From Stanieria cyanosphaera PCC 7437 (lineage in GTDB: Bacteria > Cyanobacteriota > Cyanobacteriia > Cyanobacteriales > Xenococcaceae): DNA of 64,000 bases. The notes under the pieces were generated by a model. It saw only the letters and a list, made by a program, of their open reading frames with translations. It did not search any database and was not told the origin of the DNA. This document shows positions 46,515-56,890 of the stretch, piece by piece (the first letter of the stretch is position 1; every line of letters begins with the position of its first letter). The stretch is taken from positions 3,430,501-3,494,500 of the forward strand of contig NC_019748.1 of the NCBI RefSeq assembly GCF_000317575.1, given 5' to 3'. Made by a program: the position numbers and the translations under genes.

Positions 46515-46897
46515 CTATTTTTTAGGTCTTAAAAACTAATAATTATTCCTGTTAATTTATTTCTCATATTCATCATCAGGCAACACAATTTACAGTAGTT
46601 TTCAAATCGGTAGACCAAACTAAAAACAAATAAGCTGTTAAAAGTAATAAATTATAAAAGATATCTTTATGAAGAAATTTCAATACATTGAAGTGAAAGT
46701 TAAGAGCGTTTTCTGAAAAAATAGTATTTAATACATTTTCTATCTTGAGTAAGATGAATTAGGAGCAAGAACCATTATGACAATTTATCATCAAAATTAT
46801 TTCCTTGAAAAAATAAATCTTGCGGTAGAGTAAACTTGAAATCATAATTGCTAATTTGTAAATGTAAATAACAAACACATTAAGGTAATTATTAATT
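46515..46897. other. Gap upstream of csbD
   Basis: AT-rich, no gene. It likely contains the csbD promoter. Confidence 0.4.
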
Positions 46898-47122
46898 ATG
46901 GGTCTTCAAGATAAAGGCGAAGAAATTAAAAATAAAGCTGAAGAACTTAAAGATAAAGCTCAGGCAAGAAGCGAAAGAATTGAAGGAAGAGTTCAAGAAA
47001 TGATGGGTGAACTTGATAACGATCCTCAAGATAAAGCAGAAGGTCAAGCTAAACAAGTTAATGCGGGAGCAGAACATACTCTCGAAGATATTGAAGAAAA
47101 TATGAACAAAAAAACTGACTAA
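46898..47122 (+). CDS. CsbD-like stress protein
   Basis: A 74-residue, highly charged helical protein MGLQDKGEEIKNKAEELKDK... EGRVQEMMGELDNDPQDKAE... of the CsbD family, small soluble proteins often induced by stress in bacteria. The role in cyanobacteria is unknown. It has an intergenic start ATG and no neighbours on the same strand. Confidence 0.85.
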   Translation: MGLQDKGEEIKNKAEELKDKAQARSERIEGRVQEMMGELDNDPQDKAEGQAKQVNAGAEHTLEDIEENMNKKTD

Positions 47123-47265
47123 GTTACTAACTTTTAGTTTAATTTTGTTGGGTCAAGTATTTTGCCAGAAAACTTTTTATTTGTTTGTTGGGCGGTCTAG
47201 ATTAGCGACTACTGGAGCTACTAGACCAATTATTTTATGGAAAAAATAATCAAAAATTAGAGTTA

Positions 47266-50200
47266 TTAATCTGGATTATTTTGAGTTTGATGACTTACCA
47301 AAGATATTACGGCTCGAATTAATTGCTCTGGTTCAAGGGGCTTATTAATATGCCATTGATAACCTTTAGATAGAGCTTGTTGTCGGTCTTCCTCTCTAGC
47401 ATAAGCAGTTAAAGCGATCGCGTTAACCTCTCCGCCTTTTTCTGGAGGTAAAGCCCGAACTTGCTCGATTAAACTATAACCATCCAGATTAGGCATACCA
47501 ATATCACTGATTAACAGATCAGGTTGAAAAGATTCCAAATTAGCTAGTACTTCAGTGGTGGAAGCAACGCTCAAAACTTCTGCCCCATATTGAGTTAATA
47601 AAACTGTTAACAGGTTACGAGCATCAGGTTCATCGTCAACAGTCAGGATTCGTATCCCAGTCAAGTCTAGTTCCTGCGTTGATAATGTTTCAGACTGATT
47701 TAATATTGGTTTGGAGTTGAGCAAAGGTAATCGCACAGTAAACGTTGCGCCTTGTCCATCCCCTTTACTATCAGCCCAGATTGTACCGCCATGAGCTTCA
47801 ACGAGATAACGTACAATTGCTAATCCTAATCCTAATCCACCATACTTGCGTGTGGTGGAAGCATCTTCCTGGCGAAATGACTCAAAAATATAAGGCAAAA
47901 ACTCAGGTTTGATGCCTTTACCAGTATCGCTAACGATAATTTTTGCATATTTAGCCTTAATAGTTGATGACTGACTAACGACTAAAGATAACTGAATATC
48001 TACTCGTCCATGATTAGGAGTAAATTTAATCGCATTTGACAACAGATTCCAAATAATTTGCTGGAGTCGAGCAGCATCGCCGAATACCTGACCAATTTGA
48101 GGAAGTTTCACCTCTAGATGAATCGATTTAGCTAAGGCTGCTGCTCTGACAGTACCAATTGCTGCCTCAATTACCAATGCTAGATTGACTGATGCCATCT
48201 TCATACTGAGTTTACCACGAAGAATTTTGGCAACATCTAGTAGGTCATCAATCAGTTGAGTTTGAAGTTTAGCATTTCGTTCAATGGTTGCCAATCCCTC
48301 AGTCGTTTTGATCGAATCAAGTCTGCCAGTTTGTAGCATTTGCGCCCAACCCAAAATTGGATTGAGTGGCGATCGCAGTTCGTGGGAAAGAATTGCCAAA
48401 AATTCATCCTTGATGCGGTTGGCGCGTTCGGCTTCCTGTCGTGCCGATTGTTCTCGCTGTAGTAACTGTTCTCGCTCTTGTTCTGCTTGTTTGCGCTCAC
48501 TTAAATCCAAGATAAATGCTACAGACTCTTCTCGTGCTTCTCCTACCAAGGAATAGCCCAACAAAATTGGAACTCGGCTACCATCGGGGCGGAGGTATTC
48601 TTTTTCATAGGGAGTACAAGCACCTTTGAGAAGGGCTTCAGCGATCGCTTGTTGATCTAGCGGTAAATATTCTGGGGGTGTGATGTCAATCCAGCGAAGT
48701 TTACCTGCACGGAGTTCTTCTCGCGTATAGCCAACAATTTTCAGTAGCTTGTCGTTGGCTTCATAAATGTTGCCATAAATATCACCATAGAGCATCCCAA
48801 CTACATTCGCGTCCACAAAACCTCGTAATTTTGCTTCATTAGCTGCAATAACTTCTTCAGCACGTTTCGCGTCGTGAATATCAACACTACAACCAAACCA
48901 TTTTTCAATGATGCCCAACTCGTTACGCTGCGGTAAAGCGCGGAAGCGATGCCAGCGATATTCACCGTTTTTCTGGCGGTAGCGTCCTTCACCTTCATAA
49001 GGTTCGCCTGTAGTATAACAGTGTTGCCAATGGGACAGAATTCTTTCCGTGTCGTCTGGGTGTAGAGTACTTGTCCAACCAAAGCCTTTCACCTCTTCTT
49101 GACTTTGCCCGGTGTACTCGTACCAGCGTTCGTTCATAAATACAATTTCTCCTGTTACTGAACAAACCCAAACCAGGGCTGGAGCAGCGTTAGCAATGGT
49201 ACGAAATTGTTCTTCACTGATTCGTAAGGCTTCTTCGGATTTTTTGCGGTCATCAATGTCTTCAGTCGTACCGTACCAACGAACAATCTCATTATGCTCA
49301 GAGCGACGGGGGAAAGCGCGCGAGCGCACCCAGCAATAGGAATCGTCTGTGAGTTTAATTCGATATTCAATATCGTAAGCTACGCCCGTTTTGAAGGAAT
49401 TCGTCCAAGCTGCGACTACTGCGGATAAGTCGTCTGGGTGAATAACTTGCATCCAACCTTTGCCCAATGACTGCTCACGTGTTAGTCCAGTTAGTTCAAG
49501 CCATCGTTCGCTCAAATCAGTAATATCACCAGCAGGATTAGCTGTCCAAGGTACTTGTGGATTGAGTTCTATTGTGTAGCGTAGATGTTCTTCAAATTCT
49601 TTGCGCTCCGTAATATCGACGGCTGCACAGGTAATACCAACGATCGCATTATGGCGAGCTTTAATCGGATCAATTGTCAAATCGTAATAAGTGGTCTGTT
49701 CATTTCTAGTAACCTTGACCTCTTCACGTAAACCGATACCTGTTGCCAGCACCTGTTGCTTTAGTTGAGTCAAAGAAGCAGCCGTATCTGGAGAAGCTAA
49801 ATCTTCATCTCGTTTACCGATTACCTCTGCAATTGAATAGTTATGAGTAGGATTATAAATCCAGGTGTAACGCAGTTCGAGGTCTTGGTTGAACAGGGTA
49901 AGAGGCGCGCTTTTGAGGGCAACATTAAGTCTTTCGGTGGTTTGTTGAAGAGCAATCTCGGTTTGTCGTAACTCAGTTGTATCTGTAACCGACACTCCCA
50001 CCCCGATTACTTCACCATTAGCTAAACAAACGGGATAATAGTTGGCGATGGTACTGCGAAACACACCCGGTCTGATTTCACCGCTAAACTCTAAATTAAA
50101 AACAGGCTCTTGAGTTGCCATGATTTCAAGCAGCATCGGGGCAAACTTTGATGCCATTAAAGGCATTACTTCCGCTAAGGTTCTTCCCAAATGTTCACTT

Positions 50201-51711
50201 AAGGGTAGTTCGTTCAGGCGAGCTAAGGCTTCGTTGGCATAAAGAAATCGCAACTCGCGGTCAAATAAAACCAGAGCAATGGGAGATGCAGCTAAAAATC
50301 CTTGGAGAGTAGCTTCGCTGCGCTGGCGTTCTAGTTCAGCTTGTTTGCGCTTAGTAATATCTTCGGCAATGCCTGTAAAACGATAAATTTTCCCTGTTTC
50401 ATCTTGAAGAGGAAAACAACGATCGCGTATCCAGCGAATGCTACCATCAGGTAAAATAATTCGATACTCTTGATCAAATTCTCCTTTGGCTGCTTTTTCT
50501 TGAAAGGCAAAAGCGATCGCTTCACGATCATCAGGATGGATGTAGTTCCCCCAAACTAATGGATTTTTATACAATTCTTGAGGGTCTAGTCCCCATAACC
50601 GCTCATAAGCAGGGCTGACATAGCTGACTCGCTGTTCCAATTCTTCTCTGATCCAAAACACCGCATCAATGTTTTCTGCCAACTGACGAAATTGTGCTGC
50701 ACTTTCCCGCCAAATTTCTGCTAATTGTGTGTTTTTTAGACTCTCACGCAGTTTTAACTCTACCTTTTGACGTTCTAAACGTTCAGATTCTACTTTTTGA
50801 GCAAGTTCGGACTGTTGAAGGGCAATACCAAGCTCAATTGCTAATTCTTGAACTAAATCAACTTCTAACCGCTGCCACTGACGAGGAGCAGCACAGTGAT
50901 GAACAATCAGCATTCCCCACAACCGCTCTCCTACTACAATTGGGGCAACTAAGTTTGCTCGCACCTGCAAATTTGCTAGTAACTCAACCTGAGCGGGCGC
51001 AATCCTACCATCGTGGAGATCTGATTGAACAGTGACTAATCCTTGATGAAAAGATTCAAGATAGTTTTCGCTCAAGCAAGAAGCGGATAGTGAAGTAGAC
51101 AACAGAGAAGTCCATTGATCAGCAACTGATTCTGTAATTACCTCACCCCAACCATCTAAATCTAAGCGAAAGATCAAACTGCGATCGCTTTGGAGAAACC
51201 TCCTTACCTCTGTCACTGTGGTTTGCAAAATTTCGTTCAGATTGAAAGTTTGAGCAATCTTTAGAGTAATTTGAGCGATTAATTGCTCTTTTTCGATCCT
51301 TCGTTGTAATTCGCTCCGTAACTGCGCTGTTTCGATAACTCTATTAATTGAGTGATCGAGCCTTGCAGGAGTTATTTGTTCCTTAACTAAATAATCCTGT
51401 GCGCCTGCTTTAAGTGCTTGAAGGGCGATCGCTTCCTGACTTGGTTTGCTCATCATGATCACAGGCAAACAAGTCTGTTGAATCAGCGATTGTAATCGAG
51501 CCAAAAACTCTAAACCGTTTAAATCGGGCAATTGAGCATTCAGCAAAATCAGATCTGGTTGGTGCTGCTGCCACAGTTCGAGTCCTTGCTGTCCCCGACT
51601 TGCTTCCAAAACAGTGTAGGAATAGGCGCGATTTTCCACTAGGTAGCGTCGGTATTTCCGAGCTTCAGAAGCGTCATCGACAATTAAAATAGTGCGTGGA
51701 ATTTGAACCAT
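47266..51711 (-). CDS. Hybrid sensor histidine kinase: REC-GAF-multiple PAS-HK-REC
   Basis: A 1481-residue soluble hybrid kinase. The order is N-terminal receiver (ILIVDDASEARKYRRY; phospho-Asp in LILLNAQLPD replaced, so N instead of D), a GAF domain (about 150-310), six PAS/PAC modules (e.g. VSYVSPAYERLWGLDPQELY, VWVCSVTGEIVFMNERWYEY), HisKA (ILSHELRSPLNPILGW), HATPase (LLSNAIKFTPNHG; SDTGKGIKPEFL; GGLGLGLAIVRYL) and a C-terminal receiver (ILTVDDEPDARNLL; DLLISDIGMPNLDGY). I chose the ATG at 51711 (MVQIPRTILIVDD). An upstream in-frame start exists at 51738. The signal and output are unknown. Confidence 0.88.
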   Translation of the reverse strand: MVQIPRTILIVDDASEARKYRRYLVENRAYSYTVLEASRGQQGLELWQQHQPDLILLNAQLPDLNGLEFLARLQSLIQQTCLPVIMMSKPSQEAIALQALKAGAQDYLVKEQITPARLDHSINRVIETAQLRSELQRRIEKEQLIAQITLKIAQTFNLNEILQTTVTEVRRFLQSDRSLIFRLDLDGWGEVITESVADQWTSLLSTSLSASCLSENYLESFHQGLVTVQSDLHDGRIAPAQVELLANLQVRANLVAPIVVGERLWGMLIVHHCAAPRQWQRLEVDLVQELAIELGIALQQSELAQKVESERLERQKVELKLRESLKNTQLAEIWRESAAQFRQLAENIDAVFWIREELEQRVSYVSPAYERLWGLDPQELYKNPLVWGNYIHPDDREAIAFAFQEKAAKGEFDQEYRIILPDGSIRWIRDRCFPLQDETGKIYRFTGIAEDITKRKQAELERQRSEATLQGFLAASPIALVLFDRELRFLYANEALARLNELPLSEHLGRTLAEVMPLMASKFAPMLLEIMATQEPVFNLEFSGEIRPGVFRSTIANYYPVCLANGEVIGVGVSVTDTTELRQTEIALQQTTERLNVALKSAPLTLFNQDLELRYTWIYNPTHNYSIAEVIGKRDEDLASPDTAASLTQLKQQVLATGIGLREEVKVTRNEQTTYYDLTIDPIKARHNAIVGITCAAVDITERKEFEEHLRYTIELNPQVPWTANPAGDITDLSERWLELTGLTREQSLGKGWMQVIHPDDLSAVVAAWTNSFKTGVAYDIEYRIKLTDDSYCWVRSRAFPRRSEHNEIVRWYGTTEDIDDRKKSEEALRISEEQFRTIANAAPALVWVCSVTGEIVFMNERWYEYTGQSQEEVKGFGWTSTLHPDDTERILSHWQHCYTTGEPYEGEGRYRQKNGEYRWHRFRALPQRNELGIIEKWFGCSVDIHDAKRAEEVIAANEAKLRGFVDANVVGMLYGDIYGNIYEANDKLLKIVGYTREELRAGKLRWIDITPPEYLPLDQQAIAEALLKGACTPYEKEYLRPDGSRVPILLGYSLVGEAREESVAFILDLSERKQAEQEREQLLQREQSARQEAERANRIKDEFLAILSHELRSPLNPILGWAQMLQTGRLDSIKTTEGLATIERNAKLQTQLIDDLLDVAKILRGKLSMKMASVNLALVIEAAIGTVRAAALAKSIHLEVKLPQIGQVFGDAARLQQIIWNLLSNAIKFTPNHGRVDIQLSLVVSQSSTIKAKYAKIIVSDTGKGIKPEFLPYIFESFRQEDASTTRKYGGLGLGLAIVRYLVEAHGGTIWADSKGDGQGATFTVRLPLLNSKPILNQSETLSTQELDLTGIRILTVDDEPDARNLLTVLLTQYGAEVLSVASTTEVLANLESFQPDLLISDIGMPNLDGYSLIEQVRALPPEKGGEVNAIALTAYAREEDRQQALSKGYQWHINKPLEPEQLIRAVISLVSHQTQNNPD

Positions 51712-51738
51712 GACTAAAGTGTAATAGATAAAAAACAA

Positions 51739-52165
51739 ATCAAAATGTCAGCCCAAAGCGATCGCGAATGTCAATCAACTAATCACTCTTTCTAACTTGC
51801 CCGTCAATATTCTAGGTTTGGCAGGTAATCAATCAATGGATGAAAAAATTATACAGAATGCATTTGCAGCAGAAATAAATTACTTCTTCTACAAACTAAA
51901 TATTTGAAAAACAAGTCGATTATTAACTTTAGGGTAGTAATATTGACAAACTTTTAAGCGATCGCCTGATTTGTTGATCTTTAAGTCACGAATGGAAATT
52001 TTAATTGAAGCTGAATTTTATTTTTAATGGGAAGAAAACTAAACAGTTATCGAAATAGTTAAAAAACTCAAAGAATCGCACTTCATTAGGCATTACTTAA
52101 ATATTTAGAATTAGCGATAAATATCTCTTCGATCTCACTACTTTTTCAAACTGGTATTATTTTTT
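51739..52165. other. Gap of about 430 bases
   Basis: It contains HIP1 sites and AT-rich DNA, with no gene. It includes the missing 5' side of the tnpB remnant. Confidence 0.45.
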
Positions 52166-52627
52166 TTGCTGATGTCCCGTAAGATAGTTAACGAAAACCA
52201 AGTAATTGTGGTCGAAAATCTGGCAGTAAAGAACATGGTCAAAAATCATAACTTGGCTAAAAGTATCAGCGATGCTAGCTGGGGAATGTTTTGTACCATG
52301 CTCAAATACAAAGCCGAAGCCGAGGGTAAACTCTATCTAGAAGTAGGTCGATTTTTCCCATCGTCTCACTTGTGTTCCGATACATTACTGTCATTACCAA
52401 AAATGGATTTGTCGGTGCGTGAATTTGATTGTCTGTGCGGAAAAAGACACGCGCGAGACATCAACGCAGCGGTAAATATAAAAAATGAAGGCTTACGGAT
52501 TTTATCGGTGTTGGGAACCAGCACTGCTGCCCAAGGAGGCAATGTAAGACCAAAACAGTATGGGCGTAAGTCCACTGCTGTCGAGGCTGTTGCCCTTGAA
52601 TTGGGAAGCCCACACTCTATCGCGTAG
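52166..52627 (+). pseudogene. tnpB: TnpB C-terminal half (IS200/IS605-type)
   Basis: About 153 codons from the second RuvC motif onward: VIVVENLAVKNMVKN (catalytic Glu), a zinc-ribbon region with CLCGKRHARD, and ARDINAAVNI (catalytic Asp), then a typical tail. The N-terminal half with the first Asp and DNA-recognition helices is missing. The right-end hairpin follows directly, so only the 5' part of the element is lost. Confidence 0.85.
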
Positions 52628-52641
52628 CGATGAGTGTTGGG
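52609..52641 (+). repeat. Right-end hairpin of the tnpB element
   Basis: CCCACACTC and GAGTGTTGGG form a stem with one bulge around an inner ATCGC/GCGAT pair. The GTAGTTCAC that follows is consistent with IS200/IS605 right ends. Confidence 0.65.
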
Positions 52642-52676
52642 TAGTTCACTGTGACCAAATTGGAAAAACCATAATC

Positions 52677-54038
52677 TTAAACTTTGGTTGCCCGATTGGC
52701 AGTATTTCTTTCAAGATCACGGACTTTTTTGCCACGCCAAAATAAACGAATTGGTGTACCAGAAAAACCCAATTGTTCACGGAATTGTCGGTCGATATAA
52801 CGGCGATAACCTTCATTAAAACGCTTTGGATCGTTGACAAATAGAGCGATCGCAGGAGGTTGAGAACTAACCTGTGTACCGTAGTAAATTTTTCCTTGTT
52901 TTCCTTGACGGGTAGTAGGAGGAGTATGCCAGCGAACAGCTTCTTCTAATACTTCATTAATTACCGACGTACTCACACGACGACGATGTTCACCTACAGC
53001 AGTATCAACTAGATCCAGGATTTTTTCTACTCTTTGCCCTGTCATAGCACTGATAAAAATACTTTCTGCCCAGTCCATAAAATAAAGACGGTCTTGAAGC
53101 ATTTTTTGATATTGATAGATAGTATTAGAGTCTTTCTCGACTGCATCCCATTTATTAACGACAATAACTGCTGCTCTACCTTCTTCAATAATGCGGTCTG
53201 CTAGTTTTAAATCTTGTTCGGTAACGCCATCGAGGACATCAATTACAAACAAAACTACATCAGCACGACGAATGGCTTTAAAAGCACGATTAATACTAAA
53301 AAATTCTGCCCCGTAATCAACATTTTTCTTGCGACGAATTCCAGCAGTATCAATTAATCGATAGGTTTTTTCATCTCTTTCTACTAAAGTATCGATCGCG
53401 TCTCTGGTTGTTCCTGAAATCGGACTAACAATTGCCCGTTGTTCCCCAGTTAGGGCATTAAGAAGACTAGATTTACCCACATTAGGACGACCAACAATTG
53501 CTACTTTAATTTCTTCAGTTTCAGAAATTTGATCAACAGATGGTAAATGGGTAATCAACTCATCTAATAAATCTCCTGTACCACTACCATGAATGGCAGA
53601 AATGGGATAAGGTTCACCTAAACCCAATTCCCAAAACTGAGCAGCTTGGATTAAACCTTGTTCGACTGATTCGCATTTATTAACTGCGAGTAAAGCAGGG
53701 ACATTTTGTTGTCGTAACCAATCAGCAATTTCGCGATCGCCCTCGGTGGGGCCAGTTTGTCCATCAACAACAAAGATAGCTACCGCAGCTTCAGCTAAAG
53801 CTGCCATTGCTTGTTGACGAATGAGGGGTAAAAATTCGGTATCATCGTCAAATACTAACCCTCCTGTATCCACAACCTGAAAATCTCGGTCACGCCAAAA
53901 GGCTGGTCGATAAGTGCGATCGCGGGTTATACCTGGTTCGTCGTGAACAATTGCTTGTTGATCTCCTGCAAGGCGATTAACAAACGTAGATTTACCGACA
54001 TTAGGTCTGCCAATAATAGCAACAATAGGTAACGGCAT
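52677..54038 (-). CDS. der: GTPase Der (EngA)
   Basis: A 453-residue tandem GTPase required for 50S ribosome assembly. It has two G domains with P-loops GRPNVGKST and [10 protein letters not shown]3 DTGGL and DTAGI, and G4 NKCE and NKWD. A C-terminal KH-like domain has the conserved segment [18 protein letters not shown] and ends in [19 protein letters not shown]. It is the usual length. It stands alone on the minus strand. Confidence 0.97.
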   Translation of the reverse strand: MPLPIVAIIGRPNVGKSTFVNRLAGDQQAIVHDEPGITRDRTYRPAFWRDRDFQVVDTGGLVFDDDTEFLPLIRQQAMAALAEAAVAIFVVDGQTGPTEGDREIADWLRQQNVPALLAVNKCESVEQGLIQAAQFWELGLGEPYPISAIHGSGTGDLLDELITHLPSVDQISETEEIKVAIVGRPNVGKSSLLNALTGEQRAIVSPISGTTRDAIDTLVERDEKTYRLIDTAGIRRKKNVDYGAEFFSINRAFKAIRRADVVLFVIDVLDGVTEQDLKLADRIIEEGRAAVIVVNKWDAVEKDSNTIYQYQKMLQDRLYFMDWAESIFISAMTGQRVEKILDLVDTAVGEHRRRVSTSVINEVLEEAVRWHTPPTTRQGKQGKIYYGTQVSSQPPAIALFVNDPKRFNEGYRRYIDRQFREQLGFSGTPIRLFWRGKKVRDLERNTANRATKV

Positions 54039-54107
54039 AATATTGATTATTTTTACGAAAAGTTTATATATTAGAAAGCGATTTTACTATTTTCACTTTA
54101 ATAAAAG

Positions 54108-54374
54108 CTATATTTTTTCTGGGATAAAATTATCATCTAAAATTTGTTGTAAAGAATAAGGACATTGAGAAGGGATATTTGCTATTTTTGATTTTAATAT
54201 TGCTTCTTACCTTGCCCTAGCATAGATAGTTTCTAATTCCTGTTCGGCATAATTGCGTAACGTTTTAGAATCTAAATATTGTGATAATTCAAAGCGAAAG
54301 TTACTAATTTCTTCTAGCCAGAGAAAATAATCTTGCTCGTATAATTGGCTTAAGTTTGATATTTGAGTAGTCAC
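54108..54374 (-). pseudogene. Broken DUF29 family gene
   Basis: The frame starts VTTQISNLSQLYEQDYFLWL and has LRNYAEQELETIYARAR before a TAA, then continues EAILKSKIANIPSQCPYSLQ and QILDDNFIPEKI. These are the start and end of DUF29 proteins (common in cyanobacteria) with an internal deletion and a premature stop. The start is GTG at 54374. Confidence 0.7.
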
Positions 54375-54479
54375 CTAACTTTTATGATTGGGTTGAATCA
54401 GAAAATCTTGCCATATAGCGTTTCTCAGATTAATGAGATACAGTTCATTTTAATGGTTGAGCGTTGATAGTTGATAGTT

Positions 54480-54598
54480 GAGACCTACGGTAGTGCGCTT
54501 CGCTTATGTTATATGGTTGATTATTCATCCTTCATAATTAGTAATTAGTAATTAGTAACTGGTAATGGTGTACCTCACCAAGAGCGAAAAAGGCTATA
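54480..54598. repeat. Heptamer repeats and inverted GTACACC repeat
   Basis: GTTGATAGTTGATAGTTGAG, then AATTAGTAATTAGTAATTAG-type units, and TAACTGGTAATGGTGTACC, which is the reverse complement of sequence near 59166-59186. GGCTATA at 54592-54598 completes the repeat. Confidence 0.6.
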
Positions 54599-54868
54599 TT
54601 TGATTATATCTTGGCGATTGAACTTGATACTAAACTTGACATTATCCATGCCTAAAGCCTTGGGAATTTTTGGTTCACAGACTCATTGGTTGCCCGTCCT
54701 AGTCAGGCTTATCCCCATCTCTGAAGCCAGGAGTTTGCGCTCTCGGTTTTTTCTGTCAAATATGATGAGAATCTTTTGAGATTCTTTAAACAATCATAAT
54801 TTCGGTGGAGAAAGGCAGAGGGAAAAAAGAATTAAGATAATCAAATCTTATGATCGACGTCGAGGAAT

Positions 54869-55822
54869 TTACACCATCGATATTTCACCACTAACCGTTA
54901 ACCGTTTGTACTTACTTAGTTGCATGAATTTTTCTGCTAAATTTTCTGCTACTGTCGGACTAATCCAACCCATTTGTTTCAGAAGATGGATCGCGATCGC
55001 GTATTTAGCTCGTTTTGAACCATCTGCGACTTTGATTGCTAAACCCATTCCTTCTCCAACTCTACCGACACATTGAATTCCTTCTGCACCAGATTTACTA
55101 ACTAATTCTCCTTCAGATAAACGCATTAACTCGGTGTCAAAAGCACCTTCTCCTGCAATCATGTTGGGATGATAAGTCATTGCTCTGACAATTCTTTCCA
55201 AATCAAGATTAGAGCCAGACGCTAACTTGGCGTAGAGACTAGCCATTTGTCTTAATTGCATCGAGTAAGTGGGTGCGCCACAATCATCTCGCGCACTAAT
55301 TAATTCTTCTCCAGGCATTCCTAATAATTCAGCAATTTTATGCAGAATTAACTGTTGAATGGGACTAGAGCGACGTAAATAGTTATTAACTGGCCAATTA
55401 CGTTGATGACAAACAGCTAACATTCCTGCGTGTTTACCCGAACAATTATGTTGTAGAGGACTACTTTTCCCTTCTGGTATAGGACACTGAAGCAAACTAG
55501 AGTCGAGATCGGCACGCCAAAGCACATTAAATACTTGTCTAGATTGTTCGATTGTGCCTTGATGAGAACTACAGATAATAGCTAAATCTTTATCAGACAA
55601 ACCATATCGCTCTAAAGTCCCAGTTGTAGTTACAGCTAGAGCCTGAAAAGGTTTGAGTGCTGAACGAATAAAAGTTGAAGTTTCACAATTTCCTGCTACT
55701 AATAATACTCGACCACGAGCATCACAGACTGTTGCCTCGATTTGATGAACAGATTCAACAATCCCTTCTCGTAGCAAATGAATTTCTAATTTTGGTGTTT
55801 GAGTCCGTTGTCCTCTGGTCAT
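54869..55822 (-). CDS. Asparaginase family protein (L-asparaginase II type)
   Basis: A 317-residue enzyme of the thermolabile/rhizobial-type L-asparaginase family (PF06089) that hydrolyses asparagine to aspartate and ammonia. Family segments are LLREGIVESVHQIEATVCD, FIRSALKPFQALAV, ICSSHQGT, LQHNCSGKHAGMLAVC (nucleophile and metal-binding region) and DDCGAPTYS. The C-terminus is GRVGEGMGLAIKVADGSKRA. It follows CGLD27, rsfS and yqeK on the same strand with about 40 bases of spacing. Confidence 0.85.
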   Translation of the reverse strand: MTRGQRTQTPKLEIHLLREGIVESVHQIEATVCDARGRVLLVAGNCETSTFIRSALKPFQALAVTTTGTLERYGLSDKDLAIICSSHQGTIEQSRQVFNVLWRADLDSSLLQCPIPEGKSSPLQHNCSGKHAGMLAVCHQRNWPVNNYLRRSSPIQQLILHKIAELLGMPGEELISARDDCGAPTYSMQLRQMASLYAKLASGSNLDLERIVRAMTYHPNMIAGEGAFDTELMRLSEGELVSKSGAEGIQCVGRVGEGMGLAIKVADGSKRAKYAIAIHLLKQMGWISPTVAENLAEKFMQLSKYKRLTVSGEISMV

Positions 55823-55864
55823 GCAATTGCGCCCTTAAGATTTTGCGCCAGTTATAAAAAGAGT

Positions 55865-56368
55865 TTATCCCAAAATTCGCCAAATTAAACCATTAATTAG
55901 CCCCAAACTAGCTAAAAGCAATAAAGTTTTTTGCAGCCGTTGGATAATCGGTTTAATCTCATAAGTGACGATCAGACGATCGCGATTAAGCATCGTGATT
56001 GGTTTTGACCAAGTTTGACCATCATACCAACCAGACTCTTCATAAAAAATCCGTTCTTGGTATAAGCGATCGCTAATGTAAGACCAGCCTAAATATAGTC
56101 TTAACCAGACCAAAATGATGAATAAACTTCCTCCTAGACTGGTAGAAATAATAAATTGAGGTAGCTGATCGACAGGAGAAAAACTAGCAGCAGCTATTGG
56201 TGAAGCAATCATTCCACCCCAAAATCCTACCCAGCCTAGCTTTTTACCGTAACTTACCAAATTTAAAGTTGCCCAACAAAAAAACCAGGAATCTTTTAAT
56301 TCTTCGTATTCGTGGATTGGTTGTTGTTCTTGTGGTACTGGACAAAAATCAACAGCAGACTCCCTCAT
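55865..56368 (-). CDS. CGLD27-family (DUF1230) membrane protein
   Basis: A membrane protein of about 167 residues, a conserved family of chloroplasts and cyanobacteria (CGLD27). Two hydrophobic helices near GWVGFWGGMIASPIAAASF and STSLGGSLFIILVWLRLYLGW and a C-terminal helix (QKTLLLLASLGLINGLIWRILG) surround the conserved core YEESGWYDGQTW. I chose the ATG at 56368, with GAAAGG ahead. An in-frame TTG lies 24 bases upstream. It is about 27 bases downstream of rsfS. CGLD27 has been linked to light-stress or iron responses in plants and algae, but the function here is not known. Confidence 0.85.
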   Translation of the reverse strand: MRESAVDFCPVPQEQQPIHEYEELKDSWFFCWATLNLVSYGKKLGWVGFWGGMIASPIAAASFSPVDQLPQFIISTSLGGSLFIILVWLRLYLGWSYISDRLYQERIFYEESGWYDGQTWSKPITMLNRDRLIVTYEIKPIIQRLQKTLLLLASLGLINGLIWRILG

Positions 56369-56394
56369 GATCCTTTCAAATGATTCCAACAATT

Positions 56395-56811
56395 TTACGA
56401 TGCTAGATACTCAATCCTTTGGGCATGACCCCAAAATGCCTCTAGATTATAATATTCTCGCTCTTGAGGCAAAAAGATATGTACAATTACTTCGCCGTAA
56501 TCTTCTAAAACCCAGCTTCCTTCGGTTTTACCAGCAACTCTAACGGGATAGTGATTAAAAGTTTCAGCAACTTTTGTTTCTATGGCATCAGCGATCGCTC
56601 TTACCTGAGCTTTAGAAAATCCAGTCACAATTACAAAATAATCAGCCAGATAAGATACTTCTGCTACTTGCAAAATGACTAGATCTGCGCCTTTTTTATC
56701 ATCTGCTGCTTCCGCTATTTTCCAAGCCAATTTTTGGCTATCAAAAGTATAGTTAGTGTTACTTTGTTCAGTGGTTTTTTCGTTCAATTCATATTGATGT
56801 TGTTTGCTCAT
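56395..56811 (-). CDS. rsfS: Ribosome silencing factor RsfS
   Basis: A 138-residue RsfS/Iojap protein that binds L14 of the large subunit and blocks 30S joining under low-nutrient conditions. The DUF143 core is seen (LAWKIAEAADDKKGADLVIL, VSYLADYFVIVTGFSKAQVRAI, EGSWVLEDYGEVIVHIF, REYYNLEAFWG). In cyanobacteria and many bacteria rsfS follows yqeK. Here yqeK is 79 bases upstream. Confidence 0.95.
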   Translation of the reverse strand: MSKQHQYELNEKTTEQSNTNYTFDSQKLAWKIAEAADDKKGADLVILQVAEVSYLADYFVIVTGFSKAQVRAIADAIETKVAETFNHYPVRVAGKTEGSWVLEDYGEVIVHIFLPQEREYYNLEAFWGHAQRIEYLAS

Positions 56812-56890
56812 TTAAATTCAGATTAATGATCTTGGCAATTATTCAAATCTCGATTTAAAGTTGAATGTCATAACTGATTATCTCAGGTTA

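Larger units (their letters stand above)
54039..54868. other. Gap with a DUF29 relic and dispersed repeats
   Basis: Contents are a broken DUF29 gene (54108-54374), heptamer-type repeats and an inverted GTACACC repeat copy (54480-54598). A possible mobile-element end around 54645-54685 has CATGCCTAAAGCCTTGGG followed by TTTTTGGTTCAC. Confidence 0.5.

Noticed and set aside
46892-47077. 61-codon minus-strand frame antisense to csbD
   Set aside because: It is a Phe-rich complement of Lys/Glu codons in csbD, with no independent support.
54645-54770. Possible mobile-element ends near CATGCCTAAAGCCTTGGG and TTTGCGCTCTCGG
   Set aside because: The hairpin and TTCAC end look like IS200/IS605 ends but no gene or pair of ends confirms it, so it is only noted in the gap entry.
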